From assembly GCA_003349885.1 (NCBI GenBank), contig QFXC01000008.1, positions 372,001 to 436,000 on the forward strand: a DNA stretch of 64,000 nucleotides, given 5' to 3'. Of this stretch, positions 1 through 8,882 are shown piece by piece (within the stretch, counting starts at the first letter, position 1; every line of letters begins with the position of its first letter). A program made the position numbers and the translations under genes. Under the pieces are notes generated by a model. That model worked only from the letters and a program-made list of their open reading frames with translations. It had not been told where the DNA came from and ran no database searches. This DNA comes from an endosymbiont of Galathealinum brachiosum. Lineage in GTDB: Bacteria > Pseudomonadota > Gammaproteobacteria > SZUA-229.

Positions 1-2
1 TT

Positions 3-140
3 AAAATTATTGCCCCCTTAAACTGCTGCCCCATTAATATGTCATTTCTCTCAGACATGAAACATGGGATCGATTTTTTAATTTATTATCAAGGTAAATC
101 GGCTGAATTCCTGTGGTCGGCACAGATACTAGCATCATAG
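3..140 (+). CDS. possible C-terminal fragment of a gene cut by the left edge
   Basis: Frame 3 is open from the first base of the window to a TAG at 138-140, giving about 45 residues (ending FLWSAQILAS). There is no recognisable domain and composition is not decisive. It may be the tail of a gene that begins outside the window or chance open frame. Weakly supported. Confidence 0.2.
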   Translation, partial: KIIAPLNCCPINMSFLSDMKHGIDFLIYYQGKSAEFLWSAQILAS

Positions 141-215
141 TAAGTATTATTACGATATATAACCCGGGCGTAATTACCTTTAAAATTGAATCAGATTTTT
201 AATCTATGCTTATGT

Positions 216-392
216 TTAAAATCGTAATGGTTTTTTTCTTAATGCCGCCCTTCTTAGAATATCCTTTTTTTCACTAATTGAGGAAGCCTGCCACTGCATA
301 ATTTCTTCAAGTGTACGACCACAACCTATACATATATCCTTTTTATCCAGACAACAATTACGCACACAAGGTGATTTTATTATTTGGGACAT
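216..392 (-). CDS. DUF1289 family small cysteine protein
   Basis: The 58-residue product carries the DUF1289 layout: an SPC-V-x-C start, then D-x-x-x-x-C-x-G-C-G-R-T and a following W. Four cysteines near the N-terminus suggest a small zinc or iron-sulfur site, though the family has no settled function. A longer frame starts with TTG at 413, but the ATG at 392 gives MSQIIKSPC, the usual family N-terminus, so I start there. It stands alone, divergent from the acyl-carrier-like gene at 565. Confidence 0.85.
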   Translation of the reverse strand: MSQIIKSPCVRNCCLDKKDICIGCGRTLEEIMQWQASSISEKKDILRRAALRKKPLRF

Positions 393-564
393 AAGATATT
401 CTAACACCCTCAAAACTACAATTTCGAAATAATATTAGTATTTTCAGTCAATTAGCTACTAATCAGCCGATAATTAAGCCTAAAGCTCTTAATATATGTC
501 AATTACATATATTAGTATTTAATAATATACTTCTTAACATGCTAAATTATAGATAGGAATGATT

Positions 565-867
565 ATGTGTATCAAGATGAAAGATATGAATGAGCTGGGA
601 ACCGTTAAAGCACTAATGTCTATGAGCCTGTATTCTATTATAGAGGATATATTTGATATTGATCAGAGTGATATTAAACTGAGTTTTGATTTACGTTCTG
701 ACCTGAATATGAGTAATTCTCAGGAAGCGTTACTGGCAGATGCAATAGCTGATTATTTTGACGGCATACAGCCTGATCTTAAAGAAATTCAAACACTGGA
801 CAACCTGTTTGATATGGTCGTTGAAAAAGAATTTAGTCATATACCTGATGAAGCATTTTTAATGTAA
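565..867 (+). CDS. acyl-carrier-protein-like protein lacking the phosphopantetheine serine (copy 1)
   Basis: The product is 100 residues and predicted helical. Its spacing resembles an acyl carrier protein: an SII-x-DIF helix, a DL turn, a helix ending in an acidic -YFD segment, then TLDNLFDMVV. Where ACPs have D-S-L, this protein has S-N-S, so the serine that takes 4'-phosphopantetheine is not in register. The ATG at 565 is preferred to 559 because AGGA at 555-558 is then 6 nt away, and the protein starts MCIK exactly like its paralogue at 6153. Function unknown; the ACP relationship is inferred from pattern only. Confidence 0.6.
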   Translation: MCIKMKDMNELGTVKALMSMSLYSIIEDIFDIDQSDIKLSFDLRSDLNMSNSQEALLADAIADYFDGIQPDLKEIQTLDNLFDMVVEKEFSHIPDEAFLM

Positions 868-879
868 TAAATTGAAGCA

Positions 880-918
880 GAGTTACAGATCCCGATTATA
901 ACCTGGCCTGTAACTCGC
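880..918. terminator. weak inverted repeat between convergent genes
   Basis: GAGTTACAG and CTGTAACTC face each other across about 20 nt in the short gap between the convergent genes ending at 867 and 939. There is no clear T-run directly after the stem, so a shared terminator is only possible. Confidence 0.35.
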
Positions 919-938
919 CCTTGTATTTTTAGGTGATA

Positions 939-1856
939 CTAATGCACTGGCATCGAAGAATGTAATACCTTAAGAAACACTTCTGGACTAAGAAATGCCT
1001 CTCCCCATGCTTTATCCAGGTCTGCATTTGGTTTTAAAGCAACAATCTGTTCCAGAGTTTTTCCTTCATCCATCAGTTTCTGCATCCTGTCTCGTACTGT
1101 AATCAACATATCACGAAATACTTTTAAAGATTTTTTATCTGCCAGAGGCCCATGACCAGGTATTATTTTAGTTTTATCATCTGCAATTCCCAACACAAGA
1201 TCAGCTGCTTTAATCATACCATGCACACTTCCTTCACTTGATGCATCTATAAATGGATATAAGCCATTAAAGAAGGTATCACCCATATGTATCACATTGG
1301 CATTTTTAAAAAATACCATACTGTCTCCATCAGTATGTGCATGACTATGATGTCTTACATCAATTTCAAGCCCGTTCAAATGAAACGTGACCGCGTCATT
1401 AAATGTAATAACCGGTAGTGCGACTTTTGGTGCAGCAGGTACCTTTTTATTAAATGCCTTAATAAAGCCATCTTTACTCATACGCTCACGAACATTGTCA
1501 TGAGCAACTATAACAACGCCATCATTACCCAGGTTTTCATTTCCACCGGTATGATCATAATGCCAGTGTGTGTTGATCATAAAACGTACAGGTTTATCTG
1601 ATATTTCAGCAATGGCCGCTTTAATCTTTGCTGTTAATGGCGCGAACTGGTCATCAATTAGAAAAATCCCATCGTCTCCAACTGAAACACCAATATTTCC
1701 CCCCATTCCCATCAGCATATAAATACCATGGCCCAGACCTATCGTTTTAATTTCCACCTTACTGAATTCATCACCCGCTTCTTCCGCAGACACTGTAAAT
1801 AAGGGGGAAAAAAGCACCAGAAAGAACGTGATTGTTAAAATATTAAATTTTCTCAT
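939..1856 (-). CDS. secreted metallo-beta-lactamase-fold hydrolase
   Basis: 305 residues with a Sec signal peptide (hydrophobic stretch about 7-22, cleavage likely after VSA). The zinc-site motif H-W-H-Y-D-H lies at residues 97-102 inside NTHWHYDHTGGN. A further histidine follows in HAHTDGDS and another in PGHGP near 235-240, the full metallo-beta-lactamase ligand set. The overall form is that of the broad periplasmic MBL-fold hydrolases often found beside sulfur or quinoprotein genes. Substrate cannot be read from sequence and beta-lactam hydrolysis should not be assumed. AAGGAT sits 5-10 nt before the ATG. Divergent from the DsrE-like cassette at 2021. Confidence 0.85.
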   Translation of the reverse strand: MRKFNILTITFFLVLFSPLFTVSAEEAGDEFSKVEIKTIGLGHGIYMLMGMGGNIGVSVGDDGIFLIDDQFAPLTAKIKAAIAEISDKPVRFMINTHWHYDHTGGNENLGNDGVVIVAHDNVRERMSKDGFIKAFNKKVPAAPKVALPVITFNDAVTFHLNGLEIDVRHHSHAHTDGDSMVFFKNANVIHMGDTFFNGLYPFIDASSEGSVHGMIKAADLVLGIADDKTKIIPGHGPLADKKSLKVFRDMLITVRDRMQKLMDEGKTLEQIVALKPNADLDKAWGEAFLSPEVFLKVLHSSMPVH

Positions 1857-2020
1857 TTTAATTATCCTTTAGATAAAGCTTATATAAATATAAGCATGGA
1901 GGGGTTATTAAGCTTACACCACCAGTAAGAAGAATTACTATCTGAATATATTAAAAATATTGACTAAGCTATAGAGTATAAAATATTCTGTAACCTGACT
2001 AAATCTAAAGAGAGAAAACC

Positions 2021-2323
2021 ATGGTATTAGGCTTACTACTCATCACCAACGGTTATAAAGAAGATGTAATCGGGCTTATTAAAGCCGGACTTAATAAGGG
2101 CCACACCGTAAATGTATTCATGATGGATGAAGGTGTGTTTTATTGCCAGGATAAAGATATTGTCGCGCTCAATGACTCAGACAAAATAAGCATGAGCCTA
2201 TGTGACCGTAGCTGCCACTTAAGAGGCATAACCGCTGAAATGATTCCACAAAGCATCACTGAAGGCAGTCAGTTACAAAACGCCATGATGCACAATGCTG
2301 CTGACCGCATTATTAATATCTAA
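2021..2323 (+). CDS. DsrE-family protein (cassette gene 1)
   Basis: 100 residues with the DsrE/TusD-type fold signature: an N-terminal strand (LGLLLITNGY), a helix over I-KAGLNKGH, a VNVFMMDEGV strand, then a cysteine pair in SLCDRSC followed by an amphipathic helix. In DsrE and TusD proteins a cysteine in this middle position carries persulfide sulfur, so C-D-R-S-C is the candidate site here. First of three closely spaced genes (22 nt to the next). It likely handles sulfur transfer in the cytoplasm, but it is not canonical TusD: length and motif spacing differ. Confidence 0.7.
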   Translation: MVLGLLLITNGYKEDVIGLIKAGLNKGHTVNVFMMDEGVFYCQDKDIVALNDSDKISMSLCDRSCHLRGITAEMIPQSITEGSQLQNAMMHNAADRIINI

Positions 2324-2345
2324 CAGGGTAAACCCGGGATAACCT

Positions 2346-2615
2346 ATGAGTAAAATTGCTGTTTTAATAAATGAACGACAGAGTGAAGCTATTCGCATGA
2401 GTTCTGGCATTACCCTGATGGACGATGAAGTTGATCTATTTTTCATCGATTCAAAACTTGATGATTCTGAAGAAGTGGAAATGATGATGGAGATAGCAGG
2501 TGAAATGGAGTTACCCATGTACAGTAATGTAACGACAAACGAACAGATGACTCAGCTATCAACTAGCGATATTCACACCAAACTTCTAGATTATGATCAT
2601 ATCATTGCCTATTAA
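2346..2615 (+). CDS. DsrE-like protein without cysteine (cassette gene 2)
   Basis: 89 residues, starting SKIAVLIN and continuing with a GITLMDDEVDLFFID strand-helix pattern that resembles the DsrE/DsrF fold. No cysteine is present, so it cannot itself hold persulfide and would be a structural subunit if it pairs with the first gene, as TusC does with TusD. Acidic overall. Sits 22 nt after gene 1 and 15 nt before the 55-residue third gene. Fold assignment is by pattern and moderately sure. Confidence 0.6.
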   Translation: MSKIAVLINERQSEAIRMSSGITLMDDEVDLFFIDSKLDDSEEVEMMMEIAGEMELPMYSNVTTNEQMTQLSTSDIHTKLLDYDHIIAY

Positions 2616-2630
2616 TTAACGGATAAAATA

Positions 2631-2798
2631 ATGAAATTACTCTACATTCTTAAAAAAGAACCTTCATCGAGCTTTAAAGACATAATAGAAAGCCACAAAG
2701 AAAAAGCTGATGTCACGATTATTGATATGCGTGAAAATAAAAACTACGATGAAATAATAGATCTGGTTTTCTCAAACGACAAAATCATTACCTGTTAA
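2631..2798 (+). CDS. 55-residue TusB/DsrH-like small protein (cassette gene 3)
   Basis: A short frame starting MKLLYILKK and ending NDKIITC-stop. Placement (third after two DsrE-like genes) and shape (N-terminal strand, helix, D-V-T-I-I-D strand, C-terminal D-K-I-I) recall TusB/DsrH. It is much shorter than TusB (about 95 residues), and its only cysteine is the last residue. A real gene is supported by the 15-nt spacing, same strand and strand-helix-strand composition. Confidence 0.6.
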   Translation: MKLLYILKKEPSSSFKDIIESHKEKADVTIIDMRENKNYDEIIDLVFSNDKIITC

Positions 2799-2851
2799 TT
2801 TTTAATCTCTGCTAATAAAACTAAACTGTTATCCTGTTTAAAACCGGGCTA

Positions 2852-3220
2852 TTATTTTGTACATGGAAATGCCTGCATTAAAGCTGGTACAACCGTTTTT
2901 TTAGCCGCTTCACTCAATTGATTCTGGTGCGCCTGTGAATAAGCAAGAAATGATCGTTTAAGCACCCGGGTTATAACCCCTTTACTCATATTTTCTGGTA
3001 GACATACGGTATAACCATTTAAATTATCAGCCACTCCTTTTAAATAACCGAGACACAAGCCATAACGTACACTGTTAACAGGATCACCCATCATCGCTTT
3101 ATGTTCACTTAAACAGGTATCAAGTATTTCAACACCTGTCTCTTCACCAGCAAGCACTGTTGAACTGAAGCATAATACAATATAGCATTTTTTATAAAAT
3201 TGTATTTTCATATGAATCAT
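2852..3220 (-). CDS. Rap1a/Tai-type secreted protein
   Basis: 122 residues with a signal peptide (cleavage near VLAG). The mature part has the Rap1a/Tai pattern: an early cysteine (ILDTC), YGLCLGYLKGVAD, a CLPE cysteine, a helical V-x-R-x-x-LAY segment and a terminal AFPC. Family members bind and block peptidoglycan-cleaving effectors of type VI secretion, while many homologues are orphan periplasmic proteins. No effector or secretion gene is nearby, so an immunity role is not shown. A second ATG lies three codons in. Confidence 0.75.
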   Translation of the reverse strand: MIHMKIQFYKKCYIVLCFSSTVLAGEETGVEILDTCLSEHKAMMGDPVNSVRYGLCLGYLKGVADNLNGYTVCLPENMSKGVITRVLKRSFLAYSQAHQNQLSEAAKKTVVPALMQAFPCTK

Positions 3221-3345
3221 TCAATCTGGTTAAGGCATTTTAATACCATTTGTCATGTAAATTATGCAAGACCTTGAAATTAGAATAATATATTAACTTA
3301 CATATAGATTTTATTATATTAATATCCGAACGGCTTCAGTCTGAA

Positions 3346-5655
3346 ATGATAATAAAGCTTCATTTACTCTTTCTAATCATACTGTTATTGAATAGCTTAA
3401 CTCAAACTATTCATGCTACATCCAGTGACCCTGAAATACTTCCGGGCGCAATCAGTTTCAAAGCCTCGCTTGTAGAAAAAATAAAGAATTTAAAAATACA
3501 AAGGGGCGACAATTACAAACCAAGAACAAAACACTTAACACTTACAGGTAAAGCCAAATACACAAATCGACTCTTTCTCGAATCCAGCCCCTATCTTTTA
3601 CAACACGCTCACAATCCGGTGAACTGGTATCCCTGGGGTGATGAAGCCTTTGCTGTTGCTGCGAAGCTAAAACGTCCCGTATTACTCAGCGTGGGTTACT
3701 CTACCTGTCACTGGTGCCACGTTATGGAAGAAGAATCTTTTGAAGACATAGAAATTGCAACCTATATAAATGAAAACTTTATTGCCATAAAAGTAGATAG
3801 AGAAGAACGCCCTGACATAGATGCTATTTATATGGCCGCACTTTACGCTCTGGGACAAAATGGTGGCTGGCCCATGAATGTGTGGTTAACACCGGATAGA
3901 AAACCATTTTATGGTGGCACCTACTTCCCTGCCAGAGATGGTGACCGGGGTAATTCAACAGGGTTATTAACTGTACTTAAAATACTTAAACACACTTACC
4001 AGACAAGAGCAGAAGAAATCATCGATAGAAGTGAGTATCTTGCTAATACAATTAAAAGAAATTTACAACCAGATTCAGAATCTACAATTCCTAAAATTGA
4101 TGTTTTAAAATTAGCAGCAGAATACTATAAAAATAACTTTGATGCTTTTTATGGAGGCACAGGTAATGCACCAAAGTTCCCTAGCTCAACAGCTATTCAG
4201 TTTCTTCTGCGATACCATAATCGAACTGGAGATAAAAAATCGCTAGAAATTGTAGAGCTCACTTTAACAAAAATGGCAGCGGGTGGAATATACGATCAGA
4301 TTGGTGGCGGTTTTCATCGTTACTCTATTGATAATGAATGGCTGGTTCCTCATTTCGAAAAAATGCTTTACGACAATGCATTACTTACCGTTGACTATCT
4401 TGAAGCATATCAGGTTACAAAAAATAAAAATTTTCAACGCATTGCAAATGAAATACTGCATTATATAAAAAGAGACATGACATCTGCCGAAGGTGCATTT
4501 TATTCCGCAACAGATGCTGATAGCCCCACCCCGAAAGGTGACAATGAAGAGGGATATTTTTTCACATGGAGTACTGAAGAACTAGTTAAAACATTAGGTA
4601 AAAAAAATTCAGATATAGTTATAAGGTATTATTCTGCATCAAAAGATGGAAACTTTGAAGGTAGAAACATACTTAACACACCTGTTAGCCTGGATTCATT
4701 TTCCAGAGAAAATTCTATAAATAAAGATAATCTGGTAGAAATTATTCGAGAATCAAATCAGATCTTATACCAGCAACGTAAAACAAGATTACCCCCTATT
4801 AGAGATGAAAAAATATTAGTAGCCTGGAATGGCCTGATGATATCTGCATTTGCAAAAGCGGGGCTTATTTTAAATAATCAGGGTTATATACAACAGGCAA
4901 TTAATTCTGCACAGTTCATTCTAGACAACCTGTACATTAATGGACGTTTATTCAGAAGTTATAAGGACGGGGCTGCTAAACATAATGCATATCTTAGTGA
5001 TTATGCTTTTTTAATTGCCAGTTTTCTTGACCTGTATGAAGCAACCTATGATATTAACTGGTTATATCAGGCCATAGATCTTGATAAAACACTTGAAAAT
5101 CACTATGGAGATTCTAAAAATGGCGGTTTCTATATGACTAGTAATGACCATGAAAAACTGATTGCAAGAGAAAAACCCGGCTATGACGGTGCTGAGCCTA
5201 CCGGAAATTCGATACATGCTTTAAATTTATTTCGATTAGGTGAATTTACTGCGAATACTAAATACACTAATCGCGCAGTAAAAACTATAAAGTCATTTTC
5301 ATCCACACTAGAAAAAAGCCCAATGGCACTTTCAAAAATGCTATTAGCTGTAGATTTCTATTACGATAAAGCAAAAGAAATAATCATTGTTACACCTGAT
5401 AAAAAAATACATGAAAGTGAAAAATTTATAAACGAGTTTAGAAAACAGTTTATTCCCAATCGAATATTATCTGTATTAAGTGAAGGGGAAAGCATTAAAA
5501 CTGCGACAAAATTAATTTCTATAGCTGATGGTAAGGTGGCGATTAACAATAAAACAACCGCTTATGTCTGTACATTAGGTAGCTGTGAACTACCAACGAA
5601 TAATATTAATATATTTTCTCAACAGATAAGTAAAACAGAATATCCTGATAAGTAA
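3346..5655 (+). CDS. exported DUF255 thioredoxin-fold protein (YyaL/SSP411 type)
   Basis: 769 residues. After an N-terminal hydrophobic signal (about 5-24) and a short linker comes the DUF255 thioredoxin-like domain from about residue 75, with [18 protein letters not shown] and the C-H-W-C motif at 121-124. The remainder is the six-hairpin-like alpha/alpha barrel seen in this family ([46 protein letters not shown]). Most homologues are cytosolic, so the signal sequence is a difference. Biochemical role of the family is unsettled. Monocistronic by spacing. Confidence 0.9.
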   Translation: MIIKLHLLFLIILLLNSLTQTIHATSSDPEILPGAISFKASLVEKIKNLKIQRGDNYKPRTKHLTLTGKAKYTNRLFLESSPYLLQHAHNPVNWYPWGDEAFAVAAKLKRPVLLSVGYSTCHWCHVMEEESFEDIEIATYINENFIAIKVDREERPDIDAIYMAALYALGQNGGWPMNVWLTPDRKPFYGGTYFPARDGDRGNSTGLLTVLKILKHTYQTRAEEIIDRSEYLANTIKRNLQPDSESTIPKIDVLKLAAEYYKNNFDAFYGGTGNAPKFPSSTAIQFLLRYHNRTGDKKSLEIVELTLTKMAAGGIYDQIGGGFHRYSIDNEWLVPHFEKMLYDNALLTVDYLEAYQVTKNKNFQRIANEILHYIKRDMTSAEGAFYSATDADSPTPKGDNEEGYFFTWSTEELVKTLGKKNSDIVIRYYSASKDGNFEGRNILNTPVSLDSFSRENSINKDNLVEIIRESNQILYQQRKTRLPPIRDEKILVAWNGLMISAFAKAGLILNNQGYIQQAINSAQFILDNLYINGRLFRSYKDGAAKHNAYLSDYAFLIASFLDLYEATYDINWLYQAIDLDKTLENHYGDSKNGGFYMTSNDHEKLIAREKPGYDGAEPTGNSIHALNLFRLGEFTANTKYTNRAVKTIKSFSSTLEKSPMALSKMLLAVDFYYDKAKEIIIVTPDKKIHESEKFINEFRKQFIPNRILSVLSEGESIKTATKLISIADGKVAINNKTTAYVCTLGSCELPTNNINIFSQQISKTEYPDK

Positions 5656-5780
5656 CACCTAATGGTAAGCTTTCAATACAGCAGACTCACTGAAACTTAT
5701 GAAAAACTATTTACGGCCAGTTTTTCACTCTTTCATCGACTATAATCGTATTTATCTAAACGTAGCTGGTACACGTACAA

Positions 5781-6125
5781 ATGAAAATGCTTAATACAAA
5801 TACTAAAAACACACCTGATAAGCAGGATAACCGTACCTGTGAACGTCTCAATTTAGAAAAAGACCTGAAGTTGTACCTGCTGAATGACAAAATACTTGAA
5901 TGTAAAAGCACTGACATCAGTTTGGGTGGTATAAATCTAGCTGTCAAAAACCACCTTAATTCCGACTACCTTGGCTCTGATGCAACCATCACTTTTGATA
6001 CAACCGATAGAGAATTCAACTGTAAAATTGTGCGCATCGATGAAGATCAACTAGCTGTTGAAATAAATAAAAAACAGGCAGCCAGTTTTGGTATGACGCT
6101 AACACAGAATATGTTTAGACGATAA
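5781..6125 (+). CDS. PilZ-domain protein
   Basis: 114 residues. Both c-di-GMP contacts of a PilZ domain are present: R-x-x-x-R (RTCER) near residue 18-22 and D-x-S-x-x-G (DISLGG) about 28 residues later. The rest is the beta-barrel. As a single-domain PilZ it would act as a c-di-GMP-responsive adaptor whose partner is not evident. 27 nt before the second acyl-carrier-like gene, with which it may be cotranscribed. A second ATG two codons in is equally possible. Confidence 0.85.
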   Translation: MKMLNTNTKNTPDKQDNRTCERLNLEKDLKLYLLNDKILECKSTDISLGGINLAVKNHLNSDYLGSDATITFDTTDREFNCKIVRIDEDQLAVEINKKQAASFGMTLTQNMFRR

Positions 6126-6152
6126 CCCCCCATTACATCAGGAGTTTAATAA

Positions 6153-6434
6153 GTGTGTATAAAGTATGGTGATAATGAACTTGATACAGTTAAAGCATTA
6201 ATGACTATGAGCCTTAATTCAATTATTGCAGATATATTTAATCTTGAACTTGACGAAATAAGACCTGAGCTCAAATTTTACGATGATTTATCAATGAGTC
6301 CTGTACAGGAAAGAGACTTAATTAATACCATTGCTGAATATTTTGATGAATTAAAAGTTGATATTCGTAGAACGGATAATCTAAACAATTTATTTGAAGT
6401 TGTTGTTCTATCAGAATTTAGAAATCTGAATTAA
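6153..6434 (+). CDS. acyl-carrier-protein-like protein lacking the phosphopantetheine serine (copy 2)
   Basis: 93 residues, paralogue of the gene at 565. Shared blocks are MCIK at the start, TVKALM-x-MSL-x-SII-x-DIF, DDLSMS and DNLNNLFEVVV. The ACP D-S-L motif is replaced by S-P-V, so there is no modifiable serine at that place. The start is GTG at 6153 with AGGAG 8 nt upstream. An N-terminal cysteine (position 2) is kept in both copies and is the only obvious reactive residue in common. Function unknown. Confidence 0.65.
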   Translation: MCIKYGDNELDTVKALMTMSLNSIIADIFNLELDEIRPELKFYDDLSMSPVQERDLINTIAEYFDELKVDIRRTDNLNNLFEVVVLSEFRNLN

Positions 6435-6437
6435 ATA

Positions 6438-6466
6438 AAAAGGGGGGCAACACTGCCCCCCCTTTT
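6438..6466. terminator. bidirectional intrinsic terminator
   Basis: An A-run followed by GGGGGGCA, the loop ACAC, then TGCCCCCCC and TTTT. It lies between the convergent genes ending at 6434 and 6492 and has a T-run on either strand, so it should stop transcription both ways. Confidence 0.9.
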
Positions 6467-6491
6467 GTATTTATAAAGCATCTTAACTGAA

Positions 6492-7289
6492 TTAAACAGG
6501 GTTAACCGCCGGAACGCCATCAATTAGTATATTCACGTAGCATTTTTCTGGTATTTTATCTTTAATAGTTTCATGTAATGCTGGCAGCTTAGACCAGTGA
6601 GCACCCGGCTTATGGTGATGAGCTGTGTGGTAACCAAGATTACCTGTGAAAACATTAAACCACTTACCCTCATTATTATAAGAGCCTTCAAATTCATTTG
6701 ATGTATCCAGTCCCGCATGATGCCCATACGTTACCCAACATGTAAAAAACAAACTTAAAATCATGGGAATTATAAAGATGAATAACCCCTGCATAGGCTT
6801 ATACCAGGTTAACAGGCCTACAATTAAAAATGTTAAGAACGTAAATATCAGATAATTCTTCTGTATTTTTGGAAAACGCTTGCCTACTTTAAATGCACGA
6901 TAATGGGCCGTTGAAAAAATATTAAATGAATACTCAAGGTGCCCCATTGTTGAACCATCTTTTCTTTTCCAGCCGCTCTCATCTTTACTCTGATCGAGGA
7001 AATTAACATGATGACCTATATTATGATGAAGACACCACATATTCGTCGTTACACCGGTGTGTAAGGCATAAAAGAACTCTAGCACACGATTTAAAGCATT
7101 AGACCTGAATGTAGGGGTATGCTGGTGATGATGGTTCCATGCAGATATGTTTATTTTAACAATGAATAAAACTAACGGGTAAAAAGCCAGTAACCATATA
7201 TTTTGAAGAAGAAAAAAAGCGGCAAAATCGAGTATTGAGAAAGCCAGTATAATTGCTACAGGCCATTTATCTTCTTTATATCTGAACAT
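6492..7289 (-). CDS. membrane fatty-acid desaturase-family protein
   Basis: 265 residues with the three histidine boxes of membrane di-iron desaturases: H-H-H-Q-H near 53-57, H-H-N-I-G-H-H near 88-94 and H-T-A-H-H-H near 221-226. Two pairs of hydrophobic segments flank them. The reaction would be oxygen-dependent desaturation or hydroxylation of a lipid; the substrate is unknown. A GTG at 7298 gives a 3-residue longer form, but I take the ATG at 7289. Monocistronic, ending at the terminator at 6438-6466. Confidence 0.85.
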   Translation of the reverse strand: MFRYKEDKWPVAIILAFSILDFAAFFLLQNIWLLAFYPLVLFIVKINISAWNHHHQHTPTFRSNALNRVLEFFYALHTGVTTNMWCLHHNIGHHVNFLDQSKDESGWKRKDGSTMGHLEYSFNIFSTAHYRAFKVGKRFPKIQKNYLIFTFLTFLIVGLLTWYKPMQGLFIFIIPMILSLFFTCWVTYGHHAGLDTSNEFEGSYNNEGKWFNVFTGNLGYHTAHHHKPGAHWSKLPALHETIKDKIPEKCYVNILIDGVPAVNPV

Positions 7290-7476
7290 AGTTATCACTT
7301 ATATATGAAATCGCACAGAAAGATAATCTTTTTTACGAGTGAGATCAACATATTCAGCTTGTTTTATGTCAACAGAAATACAATAGAAATAGAATAGAAA
7401 CACACCATTTAACATCAATTACCTATGAAACCTTATTGTGTGGAACTATCAGCCTATTTACACACTATTAGTAATG

Positions 7477-8673
7477 TTAATCACACACACAATTACGTCC
7501 ATTCTGCTTAGCTTTATATAAAGCTTTATCTGCTTTCTTTAACAGATCCCATGCTGAAACACCGTGTGCGGACGTATTTTCGGATGAATCCGCAACACCG
7601 ATAGATACCGTTACCCTGACAGATTTATTTTTAGCCGTTTTAGCCCTTCTATCATTTTTTCTTCTGCTTGCACGATTAATCACAAAAGGTGTAGTGGCAA
7701 TTTTTTCACGTAGCGCTTCCAGATGCTTAATAGATGATTCACTATCTTTGCCATTGAATACTATCGTAAATTCCTCACCACCATAGCGATACGACGTCCC
7801 CCCTCCACTCACTTTATTCATTTTCGTTGCAATCATACGTAACACTGCATCCCCCGTATCATGCCCATAGGTATCGTTGAACTTCTTAAAGTGATCTACA
7901 TCTAGCATAGCTACCGTATATAACCCGCCCAGAGTCTGAAATTTCTCACGCAGCGCCCTTCTGGTAGGCAATTCAGTTAATTCATCCAGGTAAGCCATAC
8001 GCCATGATTCGTGAATCACAGAATAAATACACATAATTAAAGCGATGACACTAAATACATTTAAGCTATCTTCCTTACTACCAAAGTGTAACTGTGCAAT
8101 CAACATAACCAACACACCCAGTCCGGTAGCCATTTGCGATGTGGGTTTAAGAAAATAAAGAATTAGCATGTAAATAAAGACAAAAACCGAGATCATCACA
8201 ACGCTTTGAGACTGTTGTGTCCAGTCAAAATAATGGACGGGTAACCAGTCTGTTAGAACAATCTGCAAGCCCCAGGTCGGTGTAGTTGTCGTTACAAACA
8301 AGGAAAAGAGAAGAGCCAGTAACAATAAGATATACGCTGGAATAGCCCTTACACTGATAATGCCGCGTTCGGGTAAAAGCGTTATGCCCAACAATAGTAA
8401 CGGAAGAAAACCGGACAACAAACCATAACTCAGATTAGTTAGCGCAAGATGCAGACCATGAAAAATATTTGCAACAATAATTAGAAGCACATAAAAAAAC
8501 ACCTGGCTTCTATTAAAGTGGAAAGTAAAACCAAGCGCCAATATAGCCAGCATTATAGGAAGAAAAACCGTACCGGTTAAAATGGCTTCAGGTATTTTAT
8601 AAAAATTATTATATCCATAGAATGCAGAAACAATTAGCAGAATTATAGGGATAATATTTTTAACAGGATTCAT
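7477..8673 (-). CDS. membrane-bound diguanylate cyclase
   Basis: 398 residues. About seven membrane segments fill the first 220 residues, followed by a GGDEF domain starting at DELTELPTRRAL. The active-site loop is G-G-E-E-F at 298-302, so synthesis of c-di-GMP is expected. The R-x-x-D inhibitory site normally five residues before the loop is absent (the position is S-G-G-G), which suggests no product inhibition through that site. The sensor region is unlike any named domain I can recognise. A Cys-rich small gene starts just upstream on the same strand (12 nt gap). Confidence 0.9.
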   Translation of the reverse strand: MNPVKNIIPIILLIVSAFYGYNNFYKIPEAILTGTVFLPIMLAILALGFTFHFNRSQVFFYVLLIIVANIFHGLHLALTNLSYGLLSGFLPLLLLGITLLPERGIISVRAIPAYILLLLALLFSLFVTTTTPTWGLQIVLTDWLPVHYFDWTQQSQSVVMISVFVFIYMLILYFLKPTSQMATGLGVLVMLIAQLHFGSKEDSLNVFSVIALIMCIYSVIHESWRMAYLDELTELPTRRALREKFQTLGGLYTVAMLDVDHFKKFNDTYGHDTGDAVLRMIATKMNKVSGGGTSYRYGGEEFTIVFNGKDSESSIKHLEALREKIATTPFVINRASRRKNDRRAKTAKNKSVRVTVSIGVADSSENTSAHGVSAWDLLKKADKALYKAKQNGRNCVCD

Positions 8674-8685
8674 TTTTTATCAACA

Positions 8686-8853
8686 TCATTTATCATTTAG
8701 TTTTTTCTTTTTAGCAGCATTGGTATTTTTATCTTTATCACTAAAAATAAATCGTCCTGCTAGTACACACCCTTTCATTCCCGGGTTACATGTTCTGTTT
8801 TCTACTCGCTGACACTTACCATCTGCTTCGTGCGGACAACCCCAACCACTCAT
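8686..8853 (-). CDS. 55-residue cysteine-rich small protein
   Basis: A short frame starting MSGWGCPHE and running to a TGA at 8686-8688. Four cysteines (C-P-H-E-x-x-x-x-C, then R-T-C-N-P-G-M-K-G-C) suggest a compact metal site; a lysine-rich tail follows. I believe close homologues with the same C-P-H and C-x-P-G-M-K-G-C pattern occur in other gammaproteobacteria, from memory only. It lies 12 nt before the diguanylate cyclase and is probably cotranscribed with it. Confidence 0.65.
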   Translation of the reverse strand: MSGWGCPHEADGKCQRVENRTCNPGMKGCVLAGRFIFSDKDKNTNAAKKKKLNDK

Positions 8854-8882
8854 ACTCTTACTTCTCCCGATTATGTAATTAT

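Noticed and set aside
559..564. ATG at 559 as start of the first acyl-carrier-like gene
   Set aside because: AGGA abuts it with no spacing; the ATG at 565 gives correct spacing and the MCIK start shared with the paralogue.
2273..2518. minus-strand frame across the DsrE-like genes
   Set aside because: Serine-rich shadow of the coding plus strand; no start signal.
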